The notes under the pieces: model-generated | Seen by the model: only the letters and a program-made list of their open reading frames with translations | What the model was told of the DNA's origin: nothing | Databases searched by the model: none | Assembly: GCF_001861355.1 (NCBI RefSeq) | Contig: NZ_MASN01000029.1 | Span: 62,001-126,000 of the forward strand | DNA length: 64,000 bases | Reading direction: 5' to 3' | From: Natrialba sp. SSL1 | Lineage (GTDB): Archaea > Halobacteriota > Halobacteria > Halobacteriales > Natrialbaceae | Program-made: the position numbers and the translations under genes | Part shown: in pieces, positions 42,752 through 51,222 of the stretch | Numbering within the stretch: the first letter of the stretch is position 1 | How the letters are laid out: each line of letters begins with the position of its first letter

Positions 42752-43852
42752 ATGGCAGACACCGACCTGTTCTCGCCGCTCACGCTGCGGGACCTCGAGA
42801 TTCCGAACCGGATCGCCGTCTCGCCGATGTGCCAGTACTCCTGTGACACCGACGGCCTGCCGACCGAGTGGCACCGCGTCCACCTCGGCAGTCGCGCCGT
42901 CGGCGGTGCCGGCATCGTCATGACCGAGGCTACCGCTGTCGAACCACGCGGGCGAATCACGCCCCACGACCTCGGCATCTGGACCAACGAACAAGCAAGT
43001 GCACTCGAGTCGATCACCGAATTCATCCGCGACCAGGGCTCGGTACCGGCGATCCAGTTGGCCCACGCTGGTCACAAGGCGAGCAAGCGAAAGCCCTGGG
43101 AGGGGAACGACCCGATTGCGCCCGAGGAGGGCGGCTGGGAGGTTCTCTCGCCGTCGCCCGAGGCGTATCCGCCGTTCGACGGCGAGCGCCCGGAGATGCG
43201 AAAGGCGACGGTGGATGACATTCAGGATGTTGTCGACGCCTACCGTGCCGCGGCCGAACGATCGCTTTCGGCCGGCTTCGAAATCGCGGAGATTCACGCG
43301 GCCCACGGCTACCTGCTTCACGAGTTCCTCTCGCCGGTGACGAACCAGCGCGAGGACGACTACGGCGGGAGCTTCGAGAACCGGACGCGGTTCGTCCGCG
43401 AGGTGACGGCAGCCGTTCGTGAAGTCTGGCCCGACGACAAACCAGTCTTCGTTCGCATTTCGGGTACTGACTGGCTGGACGACGAGCCCGAATCGTGGAA
43501 TGTCGAACAGTCCGCACGGCTTGCAGCCGACCTCGCCGAAATCGGTGCCGACCTGATCGACGTCAGCTCCGGCGGGCTCCACCCCGACCAGAACGTTGTT
43601 GGTGGGCCGAACTTCCAGGTGCCGCTGGCCGAGCGTGTGGACGACGGTGCGGATATTGCTGTGGGTGCCGTCGGTGGTATCACCGAACCCGAACAGGCCG
43701 ACGCACTCGTACGAAACGACCGCGCGGACCTCGTACTCGTCGGCCGTGAGTTCCTGTGCGACCCGTACTTCGGGCTGCGCGCTGCGGACGAACTCGCGGG
43801 TGAGGAGGCCCCCGCAGAGTGGCCGATTCAGTACCGGCGAGCGGTTCAATGA
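42752..43852 (+). CDS. Old-yellow-enzyme family NADH:flavin oxidoreductase (YqjM-like)
   Basis: 366 aa from ATG 42752. FMN barrel of the YqjM subgroup: IPNRIAVSPMCQYSCDTDG (with the Cys that tunes the flavin), QLAHAGHKAS (His and His for substrate), IHAAHGYLLHEFLSPVTNQREDDYGG, and the phosphate-binding DLVLVGREFLCDPYF. The enzyme reduces activated C=C bonds, using NADPH. It is divergent from the btpA-like gene. Confidence 0.9.
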   Translation: MADTDLFSPLTLRDLEIPNRIAVSPMCQYSCDTDGLPTEWHRVHLGSRAVGGAGIVMTEATAVEPRGRITPHDLGIWTNEQASALESITEFIRDQGSVPAIQLAHAGHKASKRKPWEGNDPIAPEEGGWEVLSPSPEAYPPFDGERPEMRKATVDDIQDVVDAYRAAAERSLSAGFEIAEIHAAHGYLLHEFLSPVTNQREDDYGGSFENRTRFVREVTAAVREVWPDDKPVFVRISGTDWLDDEPESWNVEQSARLAADLAEIGADLIDVSSGGLHPDQNVVGGPNFQVPLAERVDDGADIAVGAVGGITEPEQADALVRNDRADLVLVGREFLCDPYFGLRAADELAGEEAPAEWPIQYRRAVQ

Positions 43853-43886
43853 GTGACCGGTCCGGCGAGCAGAAATAGAGGGAAAA

Positions 43887-43914
43887 GCGAACTTATTCGT
43901 GCGAATATGTTCGC
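43887..43914. promoter_or_regulatory. 28-base near-perfect palindrome before the halocyanin gene
   Basis: Arms GCGAACTTATTCG and CGAATATGTTCGC flank a central TG. Twelve of 13 arm positions pair. It lies 74 bases before the halocyanin ATG and contains A/T-rich TTATTC/GAATA parts that could be the TATA region, so a protein bound here would affect transcription directly. Confidence 0.6.
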
Positions 43915-43987
43915 CACACTCCCACCTGTTGGGAACAACAACCGCTTTTCAACCCCTGCGAGTGCCAAGCGAGGAGTGACGACAACG

Positions 43988-44476
43988 ATGACCGACCAAA
44001 CCCACACTCGACGAACTGTCTTGCAGGCTGCAGGCGCGACATCCGTCGTCGCCCTCGCTGCCGGTTGTCTGAGCGACGATGAGGAGGAGAACGGTACCGG
44101 AAACGGCGGTGGAAACGGCGAGGAAGACGACGACATCGACCCATCGGAGTGGGAAGACGTCGACACGATCGAACTCGACGGCGCGACCGGCGGCTGGGAA
44201 GGCGTCGCGCCCGACATGATCGCCGGCGAGCAGAACCCGACGATCGTCCTCTTCGAGGGCCAAGAGTACGACTTCACCTGGTACAACCAGGACAGTGGTA
44301 CCCACAACATCGAGATCTGGGACGAAGACGAAGAGATCGTCGACGACTACGCAACGGACCAGGTCAACGACGACGAGCAGACACTTTCCGGCGTCGTTGC
44401 CTCCGAGGAGATGGCCTACTACCGCTGTGAGCCACACGGTCAGATGCAGGGCGAGATTCAGATCGAAAACGAGTAA
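43988..44476 (+). CDS. Halocyanin-like blue copper lipoprotein
   Basis: 162 aa from ATG 43988. A Tat signal (TRRTVLQAAG) and lipobox ending at Cys27 are followed by an acidic tether. The cupredoxin domain has copper ligands His106 (SGTHNIEIW), Cys147, His150 and Met153 (YYRCEPHGQMQG). It carries electrons at the outer membrane face between a quinol oxidising complex and terminal oxidase. A GGAGTG Shine-Dalgarno-like site at 43973-43978 suggests an mRNA with a leader. The 28-base palindrome lies upstream. Confidence 0.88.
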   Translation: MTDQTHTRRTVLQAAGATSVVALAAGCLSDDEEENGTGNGGGNGEEDDDIDPSEWEDVDTIELDGATGGWEGVAPDMIAGEQNPTIVLFEGQEYDFTWYNQDSGTHNIEIWDEDEEIVDDYATDQVNDDEQTLSGVVASEEMAYYRCEPHGQMQGEIQIENE

Positions 44477-44886
44477 CCCTAACCGGCAGCGTCGAGTCGA
44501 CTCGCGGCAGCGGCCCCGTTTCGACCGGCAACGAACGAACTCCACTGATCAAATCACATTCGCCACCCCATAGCACCTCACCGGTCCGTCGAGCACACAC
44601 CGTTACCAGAGGGCACCCCACCAGATCGCTCACACCGGGCCGTTACAGACGCTCTCCGAACCCGAACCGTCCGGATACGCCATCGAGGAGAACACCCCCT
44701 GCACCTGTCCCAACCCCGTTCTCACACGGCCCCCTCTCGACGGACCGCTTCGGCCCACCCATTTTGTCGCCCTGTCGAAGTACTCTCTCGCGACGACACC
44801 CTTCGCAGAACACTGAATTCGTCCACAGTAGCACGGATATCCCGCGATAACCGCATTCACGGACTCCATCTCAGTTCAGTTCCGAC
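44477..44886. other. Long intergenic region, no gene seen
   Basis: 410 bases between halocyanin (plus) and the thioredoxin-fold gene (minus), which face each other. It is C-rich on the plus strand. A minus-strand frame (44630-44869) could code 79 residues, but it is Gly/Ser/Arg-rich, not acidic, and has no promoter, so I do not call it. I see no tRNA, repeat or strong hairpin. Confidence 0.5.
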
Positions 44887-45447
44887 CTACGCCGCCGACC
44901 ACTTGATCGAACAGCCACGAGAGGGCTGCCACTCGAGTGCCACCTCCTCTCCTGCAAGCACTGATTCGATGGCCTCCCGGATGTGGAACCGGCTTGGCTC
45001 CTCGTCGGGGTTGAGCGCGTCGTCGAGGCGGCCCTGATAGGCGAGGATGAACTCACTATCCTCACGTCGGAACAGGAACGGGTCCGGCGTACAGGCCGCG
45101 CCGTAGGCCTCAGCGACGTCCTGTGACTCATCCCGAAGATAGGCGTCGTACTGTATCGTCCCGTCGTCGACGAGGTCCTGCATTCGCTCGAACGAATCGT
45201 CCGGATACTCCTCGGCGTCGTTGGGGTTGATCCCGACGACAGCAACGTCGTCATACTCGGCGGCCAAGTCGTTCAGCAGGTCGAATTTCGCCTTCGCGTA
45301 CGGGCAATGATTACAGGTGAAAACCAACAGCAGTGCCTCGTTGTCGGCGAACGACTCGAGTGTGTGGGTCTCGCCGTCGGTGCCCTCGAGTTCGAACGCC
45401 GGTGCCGCGTCACCTGCCGCAAGCTCGGTTTCGGATTCTTTGGCCAT
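44887..45447 (-). CDS. Thioredoxin-fold (AhpC/TSA-like) protein
   Basis: 186 aa from ATG 45447; starts at 45471 or 45474 would add eight or nine residues. The fold is peroxiredoxin/TlpA-like: APAFELEGTDGETHTLESF, then the active site TCNHCPYAKAK with Cys45 and Cys48, and VVGINPNDAEEYPDDSFE. The CxxCP pattern indicates a disulfide reductase rather than a one-Cys peroxiredoxin. There is no signal peptide, so it works in the cytoplasm. Confidence 0.82.
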   Translation of the reverse strand: MAKESETELAAGDAAPAFELEGTDGETHTLESFADNEALLLVFTCNHCPYAKAKFDLLNDLAAEYDDVAVVGINPNDAEEYPDDSFERMQDLVDDGTIQYDAYLRDESQDVAEAYGAACTPDPFLFRREDSEFILAYQGRLDDALNPDEEPSRFHIREAIESVLAGEEVALEWQPSRGCSIKWSAA

Positions 45448-45621
45448 ACGAACCGTTTTGTGGAGTGTCATCATATAGCTCTCGCTCCCGGAACCGGTTT
45501 TGAGGCACGGAGGGCGACGACAGAAAGGGAATCGAGGGACGATTCGAACGTCACGACAGTTCGACGAGCGAGTGTCACACGACGACCTACATATTTGTAC
45601 CAGCCGACGCATCGATGTGGT

Positions 45622-46251
45622 ATGAAGACACTCGAGGTCACCGACGAGCAGTACGAGTTCATCCAGCGCCTGCGCGAAGAAATTTCGAAAGACGTCGTCG
45701 GCCGCTACGGCTTCGTCCGCGAACAGGACGCCCTCCAGTTCCTGCTCGACAACATCGACGACGAGGTCGCGAACGCAATCGATCTCGAGGCCGAGTTCTC
45801 CGCGACCGACGATGTCGCGGCCTCCGTCGGCGCGGCGATCGAGGGCGAGGCAGATCCGCACGCACTCGAGGAGATCACCTACGACGAAGCCGGCGATGTG
45901 GACGGCGCGACGGACGAGGCGGCGAGCGATTCAGGCGCTGGGTCGAACCTGGATGAGTCAGCGGGCGACTCGTCCGACAAGGCGGACGATGAAGGCGCTA
46001 GCGATGAGGACAGTGACGGTGGTGACGAAGCCGGCGACAGCGACGATGACGACACCGACACCACTAGCGGCGAGGCCGACGACGACGACATGCTCGACGA
46101 GATGATGAGTCTCCTCGAAACCCACGACGACAAGTGGGAGGAATCCTCCTCGGCGGACTACCGATACACCGTTACTCTCCCCGACGGTTCGACCGAAGAC
46201 GTCCAGACCAAAGACGACGTGCGCGCGCTGCTGTTCAAAAATTACCGCTAG
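45622..46251 (+). CDS. Conserved haloarchaeal protein with acidic central linker
   Basis: 209 aa from ATG 45622. The N-terminal 60 residues (MKTLEVTDEQYEFIQRLREE, VGRYGFVREQDALQFLLDNID) look helical and conserved. Residues about 95-160 are a D/S/G/A-rich disordered linker. The last 45 form a beta-rich part, YRYTVTLPDGSTEDVQTKDDVRALLFKNYR. I do not recognise the function; the two-ended form suggests an adaptor. It precedes the Lrp regulator gene by 82 bases. Confidence 0.66.
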   Translation: MKTLEVTDEQYEFIQRLREEISKDVVGRYGFVREQDALQFLLDNIDDEVANAIDLEAEFSATDDVAASVGAAIEGEADPHALEEITYDEAGDVDGATDEAASDSGAGSNLDESAGDSSDKADDEGASDEDSDGGDEAGDSDDDDTDTTSGEADDDDMLDEMMSLLETHDDKWEESSSADYRYTVTLPDGSTEDVQTKDDVRALLFKNYR

Positions 46252-46303
46252 CGCCCGTCTCTCCCACGCCACCATTTGTCACGAAAAACAACAAAGAACA
46301 ACG

Positions 46304-46309
46304 TTTTTA
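46304..46309 (+). promoter_or_regulatory. TATA element of the Lrp-type regulator gene
   Basis: TTTTTA lies 25-30 bases before ATG 46334, in keeping with a leaderless mRNA that continues into the aminotransferase gene. Confidence 0.55.
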
Positions 46310-46333
46310 CACGCGGTCGCGCTTCGCAGAGAT

Positions 46334-46819
46334 ATGAGCGAACGCGAGGTGCTCGAGTTGCTTCGTGAGAACGCGCGCTATTCGACGGCCGACATCGCGC
46401 GAATGACCGACCTCGAGGAAGACGAGGTCGCCGCCGCGATCGACGATCTCGAGGCGGCGGGCGTAGTACAGGGCTACCAGGCCGTCGTCGACTGGGACGA
46501 ACTCGAGGAGGAACGCGTGCGCGCCGAGGTCGAGTTGAACGTCCGACTCGATCGCGAAACCGGCTACGACGACATTGCAGAGCGCCTCGCCCGATTTCCA
46601 GAGGTCACAGCCTTTCGACTGGTCAGCGGCGACTACGACTTCGACATGGAAGTCGAGGGCGACTCGATTCGCGAAGTATCGCAGTTCATCAGCGAGAAGG
46701 TCGCACCGGTGCCGGAGATCACGCAGACGGTCACTCACTACGTGATGACCTCCTACAAGGAGAACGGTATCGAGTTCGGCGACGGCGAGGAAGACGACCG
46801 CCTCTCGTTTTCGCCCTAG
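46334..46819 (+). CDS. Lrp/AsnC family transcriptional regulator
   Basis: 161 aa. N-terminal winged helix-turn-helix (LLRENARYSTADIARMTDLEEDEVAAAIDDLEAAGVVQGY) and C-terminal RAM domain (VRAEVELNV...FRLVSGDYDFDMEVEG) that binds amino acids and builds dimers and octamers. It lies 12 bases before the aminotransferase gene and is surely co-transcribed; it probably senses an amino acid that enzyme handles and may control its own operon. Confidence 0.92.
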   Translation: MSEREVLELLRENARYSTADIARMTDLEEDEVAAAIDDLEAAGVVQGYQAVVDWDELEEERVRAEVELNVRLDRETGYDDIAERLARFPEVTAFRLVSGDYDFDMEVEGDSIREVSQFISEKVAPVPEITQTVTHYVMTSYKENGIEFGDGEEDDRLSFSP

Positions 46820-46831
46820 GTGATCTGATCG

Positions 46832-47989
46832 ATGCCACTCGACCTCTCAGACCGCGTGCAGACGGTCCCGCCGTCCGGTATCAGACGCTTCTTCGAAATC
46901 GCAGAGGAGCGCGACGACGTCATCTCGCTCGGCGTCGGCGAACCCGACTTCGCGACACCGTGGGCGGCCCGTGACGCCGCCATCGCCTCCCTCGAGGCCG
47001 GAAAGACCTCCTACACGGCGAATCGGGGCAAACGCGAACTCCGTGAGCGGATCGCCGACTACGTCGCAGACGGCTTCGCCCTGGAATACGATCCTGCGGA
47101 CGAAATTATCGTCACCGCGGGTGCGAGCGAAGCCGTCGACCTGGCCTTTCGCACGCTCGTCGATCCCGGCGATACCGTCGCGATCGCCCAGCCGTCGTAC
47201 ATCTCCTACGAACCCGGTGTCATCTTCGCCGGCGGCGAGGTACTCTCCGTTCCGACCAGCAAGGCGGACGAGTTCACACTCACCGTCGAGGCACTCGAGT
47301 CGGCCGGCGCGGACGAGACCGATTTGCTCGTCCTCTGTTATCCTAACAACCCGACCGGCGCAGTGATGAGCGAGGCTGAACTCGAGCCGATCGCTGAGTT
47401 CGCTCGCGAACACGACCTGACGGTGCTCTCGGACGAGATTTACGCCGAACTGACGTACGATGGTGAGCACACCTCGATCGCGACACTCGAGGGGATGCGC
47501 GAGCGAACCATCGTCTTCAACGGCTTCTCGAAGGCCCACGCGATGACCGGGCTCCGACTCGGCTACGCGCTCGGCCCTGCGAAGGCGATCAACGCGATGA
47601 ACAAGATCCACCAGTACACGATGCTCTCAGCGCCGACGACGGCCCAGCACGCGGCAATCGAGGCGCTCGACTCGTGTGACGAGGAGGTGCGCGAAATGGT
47701 GGCCCAGTACGACCGCCGTCGACAGTTCGTCCTCTCGCGATTCCGCGAAATCGGGCTGGATGTCTTCGAGGCCAAGGGCGCGTTCTACTGCTTCCCCGAG
47801 GTTCCCGACGGCTGGACCGCAGAGGAGTTCGCGGAGGGCGTGCTGCGCGAGGAAGGCGTCGCGGTCGTCCCCGGCGATGTCTTCGGTGCGGGCGGCGAGG
47901 GTCACCTCCGTGTATCCTACGCGACTGGACTGACCGATCTCCGCGAGGCACTCGACCGGATCGAGACGTTCGTCGAGGAGCACGTCTGA
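46832..47989 (+). CDS. PLP-dependent aminotransferase (class I/II)
   Basis: 385 aa. Fold type I landmarks are GVGEPDFATP, VTAGASEAVDLAFR, LCYPNNPTGAVMS, LSDEIYAELTYDG, and the PLP Lys in FNGFSKAHAMTGLRLGY. An Arg near the C-terminus (GHLRVSYAT) binds the carboxylate. Closest in style to archaeal aspartate or aromatic aminotransferases; exact substrate not determinable. Paired with the Lrp regulator. Confidence 0.92.
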   Translation: MPLDLSDRVQTVPPSGIRRFFEIAEERDDVISLGVGEPDFATPWAARDAAIASLEAGKTSYTANRGKRELRERIADYVADGFALEYDPADEIIVTAGASEAVDLAFRTLVDPGDTVAIAQPSYISYEPGVIFAGGEVLSVPTSKADEFTLTVEALESAGADETDLLVLCYPNNPTGAVMSEAELEPIAEFAREHDLTVLSDEIYAELTYDGEHTSIATLEGMRERTIVFNGFSKAHAMTGLRLGYALGPAKAINAMNKIHQYTMLSAPTTAQHAAIEALDSCDEEVREMVAQYDRRRQFVLSRFREIGLDVFEAKGAFYCFPEVPDGWTAEEFAEGVLREEGVAVVPGDVFGAGGEGHLRVSYATGLTDLREALDRIETFVEEHV

Positions 47990-48042
47990 GTCGAGACCAC
48001 AGTTCAGGAACGTTCTTTTCCTCACCCCGACTTTCGCCCCGT

Positions 48043-49293
48043 ATGGTCGATTATCGCCCGCTTCGCGACGGCGAAGCCTTTCACGAGTTCCGGCAGTACG
48101 CGTTCGGGCCTTCTACCGGCATCGAACCGTACGATCCGGACGAACACGAGACGCCGCGGGATCGTCGCGGTGGCCGCCGTGCAATCTACGAACACGAGTC
48201 CGACGACGATGCCAATCCACGCAGTGTCTGCCGCCACTACTGGCTCGAAACACACGTCCGCGGGGACACCCATCCGACCGCCGGCCTCGCCTCCGTCGCG
48301 ACACCACCCGAATTCCGCCGACAGGGCTACGTCCGCGACCTCCTCGCCCACTCGCTCGAGGAGTACCGCGAGCGAAACTACCACTTTTCCGTCCTGTGGC
48401 CCTTCTCCTACGGCTTCTACAACACCTACGGCTGGGACACGAGCAACCGGCTCGCCCGCCACGCGTTCGACCCCGACCTGCTCTCGTTCGCGAGCGCAGC
48501 CCTCGACGCGAGTGCTGCCACCTACTCGTATCAGCCACTCGAGTCCGATGCGTTCGCGCGACTCCAATCAGTCTACGAAACCCACACCGAGCGGTACGCG
48601 CTCGCGATCGATCGCGGCGAGTGGTGGTGGCGGCATCGGATTTTCGAGGGCCACGACGTAGACCCGTACGTCTACGCCGCAGAGCGCGACGGCGACACGG
48701 TTGGCTACCTCGTCTACGGCTTCGACAGCCACGGCGACAGTGAACTCGGCGAACGGACGATGGTCGTCTCCGAACTGGTCGGCGAGGATCACGAGGCGTT
48801 CCTGGCGCTGCTCGCGTTCTGTCATCGTCACGCCTCGCAGGTCGAGGAGGTGGTACTCGAGTTACCCCCCGAAGCGCCGTTCCGGGAGGCGGTTCACGCG
48901 CCGGACGAGGTCGAGACGACAGTCGAGAACGGGCCAATGGTTCGAGTGGTCGACGTTGCGGAGACGCTCTCGACGCTGTCCTACCCACAGGGTGTGGAGA
49001 CGACGCGCTCGCTGTCGGTGACGGATCCGCTCGCCGACTGGAACAGTGGGACGTTCGAGCTCTCGGTTCGCGATGGAAGTGCTGCGTGTGAACGTGTTCA
49101 GGACGCAGGCGACGAGCGCGATTCTACTGCCGACGCCCGCCTCGGCATTGCCGCACTCTCCCAACTCGTCGTCGGCGCTCGCAGTTCCTCCGCACTTGCG
49201 CGAACGAATCGACTCGAGGCGGCAGACGAGGTCGTCTCGGAACTCAACCGGCTCTTTCCGGAGACCGGTGTCTACTTCGGCGACCACTTCTGA
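48043..49293 (+). CDS. Eis-like GNAT acetyltransferase
   Basis: 416 aa, much longer than a single GNAT domain. The first domain has the acetyl-CoA loop ATPPEFRRQGYVRDLLAHSLEEY and PFSYGFYNTYGWD, the Eis signature. A second GNAT-like fold and a C-terminal sterol-carrier-like part follow, ending in LNRLFPETGVYFGDHF. Members acetylate amines such as aminoglycosides or lysine side chains. It starts 53 bases after the aminotransferase and may be in the same transcript. Confidence 0.86.
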   Translation: MVDYRPLRDGEAFHEFRQYAFGPSTGIEPYDPDEHETPRDRRGGRRAIYEHESDDDANPRSVCRHYWLETHVRGDTHPTAGLASVATPPEFRRQGYVRDLLAHSLEEYRERNYHFSVLWPFSYGFYNTYGWDTSNRLARHAFDPDLLSFASAALDASAATYSYQPLESDAFARLQSVYETHTERYALAIDRGEWWWRHRIFEGHDVDPYVYAAERDGDTVGYLVYGFDSHGDSELGERTMVVSELVGEDHEAFLALLAFCHRHASQVEEVVLELPPEAPFREAVHAPDEVETTVENGPMVRVVDVAETLSTLSYPQGVETTRSLSVTDPLADWNSGTFELSVRDGSAACERVQDAGDERDSTADARLGIAALSQLVVGARSSSALARTNRLEAADEVVSELNRLFPETGVYFGDHF

Positions 49294-49355
49294 AGAAAGG
49301 CAGACGCTGAGTCCTTCCTCAGCGACACCGATGACTCACCGCCCACCCCCGCCGC

Positions 49356-49943
49356 TCACCGGTCGCCGGTCGCCCCGATCCGGTACCGGAGTTCGACCAG
49401 TCCGGTTTCGCGCGGCGTCGTCTCGAGTAACTCGAGTGCGTGGCGTGTCCCAGTTCCGTCGTCCCCGAACAGCGAGATGCCGCTGCCGAGCAGGATGGGA
49501 GCCAGCGTCAGTCGGAGTTCGTCGATGCAGTTCGCGCGCAGTAGCGACTGTGCGGTGGTTGCGCCGCCGACGAGCCAGATGTGGTCATGCTGCCGTTTCA
49601 GTCGGTCGACGAGTGCGGCTGGCTCGTCGTCAACCAGTTCTACGGCGTCGGTCGCCAGGGGTAACTCGCGGCTCGTGAGGACGTACGTTGGCCGGTCTTC
49701 GTAGGGCCACGCGCCGAAGCCGAGCAGCTGCTCGTACGTCGTCGATCCCATCACGAGGCAGTCGATGGTCGCGAAGAACACGTCGTAGCCGTCGTCTTTG
49801 GGCCCGTTATCGTCACTGGGTTCGCCGTCTGCGGACCCATCGGCTCCCGTGTCCGCGATCTCCTCAAGCCACGAGACGCCGCCGTCGTTGGTCGCGATGA
49901 AGCCGTCCACGCTGGCGGCGATGTAGAGGATGCAGTCAGCCAT
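49356..49943 (-). CDS. RibD-C/dihydrofolate-reductase-like protein
   Basis: 195 aa. DHFR-like fold: CILYIAASVDGFIATNDGGVSWL, CLVMGSTTYEQLLGFG, and IWLVGGATTAQSLLRANCIDELRLTLAPILLGSGISLFG. This is the RibD C-terminal subgroup that reduces a pyrimidine in riboflavin synthesis or unknown substrates. It is not the cell's main DHFR by length and motif. It is convergent with the acetyltransferase gene. Confidence 0.86.
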   Translation of the reverse strand: MADCILYIAASVDGFIATNDGGVSWLEEIADTGADGSADGEPSDDNGPKDDGYDVFFATIDCLVMGSTTYEQLLGFGAWPYEDRPTYVLTSRELPLATDAVELVDDEPAALVDRLKRQHDHIWLVGGATTAQSLLRANCIDELRLTLAPILLGSGISLFGDDGTGTRHALELLETTPRETGLVELRYRIGATGDR

Positions 49944-49992
49944 GTACTATGTCCTGCGATGAATTGCTAGGCACCCGTGATGAGACGCCCGC

Positions 49993-51171
49993 TCAGACCA
50001 CGTTCCGCTCCGTGCGCTCGGCGATCGTTCCGCTGGCGTCGTCCTCATCGAAGCGGGTACTCGAGAGCGCCTCGATATCGAGCAGCGAGGGCTCGCCCTC
50101 GAGCGCCAGTTCGGCGACGAGTTGACCGAGTGCGGGCGCGTGCTGGAAGCCGTGGCCGGAGAAGCCAGCGGCCGTGATGAAACCTGGGATCGTCTCCTCG
50201 ACGATCGCGTTATCGTCGGGCGTGACGGCGTACAGACCGGCCCAGCCGCGCTTGATCGCGGACTCGGGGCCGAAGTAGCTGGTCCAGTCGGCGGCGGCCT
50301 CGAGCGCGTCGATCGCCCACTCGAAGTCCATCGAACGGGTGTAGCCGTCGGGGTCGCGGGCGGGGTCCGTCTCGGCGAAGTGGCCGCCGACGAGTGCATC
50401 GCCGTTGCGCTCGGGGCGGAAGTACGAGCCACGATCGAGATCGATGGTGAGCGGGTCCGTCTCCGGCACCGGCGTCTCCGGCTCGGCGATGGCGATCTGG
50501 CGACGCTTCGGCGTAATCGGCAAGACGACGTTCGCCATCGCGGCGGCCTCGCGCGCCCACGGGCCGGCGGCGTTGACGACGGCGTCGGCATCGAGCCGTT
50601 CGTCGGGCGTTTCGACGCCCGTCACGCGCGGTTCGCCACTCGAATCGTCTCGGAGCACGTCGACGACGGGCGTCTTCGTTCGTACGTCGGCCCCTGCCTC
50701 TGCAGCGGCCTGCGAGTACGCCTGCAGCGCGAGATGGGGGTCGGCGAAGCCGTCGGTCGGCGAGTACGTTGCGGCGACGAATGTGTCTGCGTCGATACCC
50801 GGACAGTGCTCACGTGCCGCTTCGGGACTCAGAATCTCGCTCGGCACGCCGCAGTCGTTCTGCATCGCAACGGTGTCCTCGAAGGCGGCTGCGGTCTCCT
50901 CGCTGCGCGCGAGAAAGAGGTAGCCGTTCTTCCGGTAGTCAATATCTGTCCCGAAGCGCTCGTCGAACTCGTCCCAGACACGCATGCTCTCGCGTGAGAG
51001 CTCGACGTTGATCGGCGTCGAGAACTGCGCGCGGATGCCGCCGGCCGCGCGCTCCGTGCTTCCAGAACCGATCGACCCCTTCTCGCAGACAGTCACGTCA
51101 GCGCCGCGCTCCGCCAGTTCGTAGGCGCTCGCGAGGCCGACGATCCCTCCACCGATGACGACGACGTTCAT
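49993..51171 (-). CDS. FAD-dependent DAO-family oxidoreductase (sarcosine oxidase beta / proline dehydrogenase-like)
   Basis: 392 aa from ATG 51171. The FAD-binding GGGIVGLASAYELAERGADVTVCEKG is at the N-terminus, followed by STERAAGGIRAQFSTPINVELS, and the C-terminal GFSGHGFQHAPALGQLVAELAL typical of sarcosine oxidase beta and dye-linked proline dehydrogenase beta. It oxidises an amino acid or N-methyl amino acid. It is next to another DAO enzyme and near a ketimine-reductase family gene. Partner subunits (alpha, gamma) are missing, so it may act alone. Confidence 0.86.
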   Translation of the reverse strand: MNVVVIGGGIVGLASAYELAERGADVTVCEKGSIGSGSTERAAGGIRAQFSTPINVELSRESMRVWDEFDERFGTDIDYRKNGYLFLARSEETAAAFEDTVAMQNDCGVPSEILSPEAAREHCPGIDADTFVAATYSPTDGFADPHLALQAYSQAAAEAGADVRTKTPVVDVLRDDSSGEPRVTGVETPDERLDADAVVNAAGPWAREAAAMANVVLPITPKRRQIAIAEPETPVPETDPLTIDLDRGSYFRPERNGDALVGGHFAETDPARDPDGYTRSMDFEWAIDALEAAADWTSYFGPESAIKRGWAGLYAVTPDDNAIVEETIPGFITAAGFSGHGFQHAPALGQLVAELALEGEPSLLDIEALSSTRFDEDDASGTIAERTERNVV

Positions 51172-51222
51172 GTGGTGTCCAAACACACCACGACGAATAA
51201 GGATTCGCTCGCTCGGCTGGCA

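Noticed and set aside
44630-44869. 79-codon minus-strand frame in the long gap
   Set aside because: Gly/Ser/Arg-rich composition, no promoter and no acidic bias as in true genes here.
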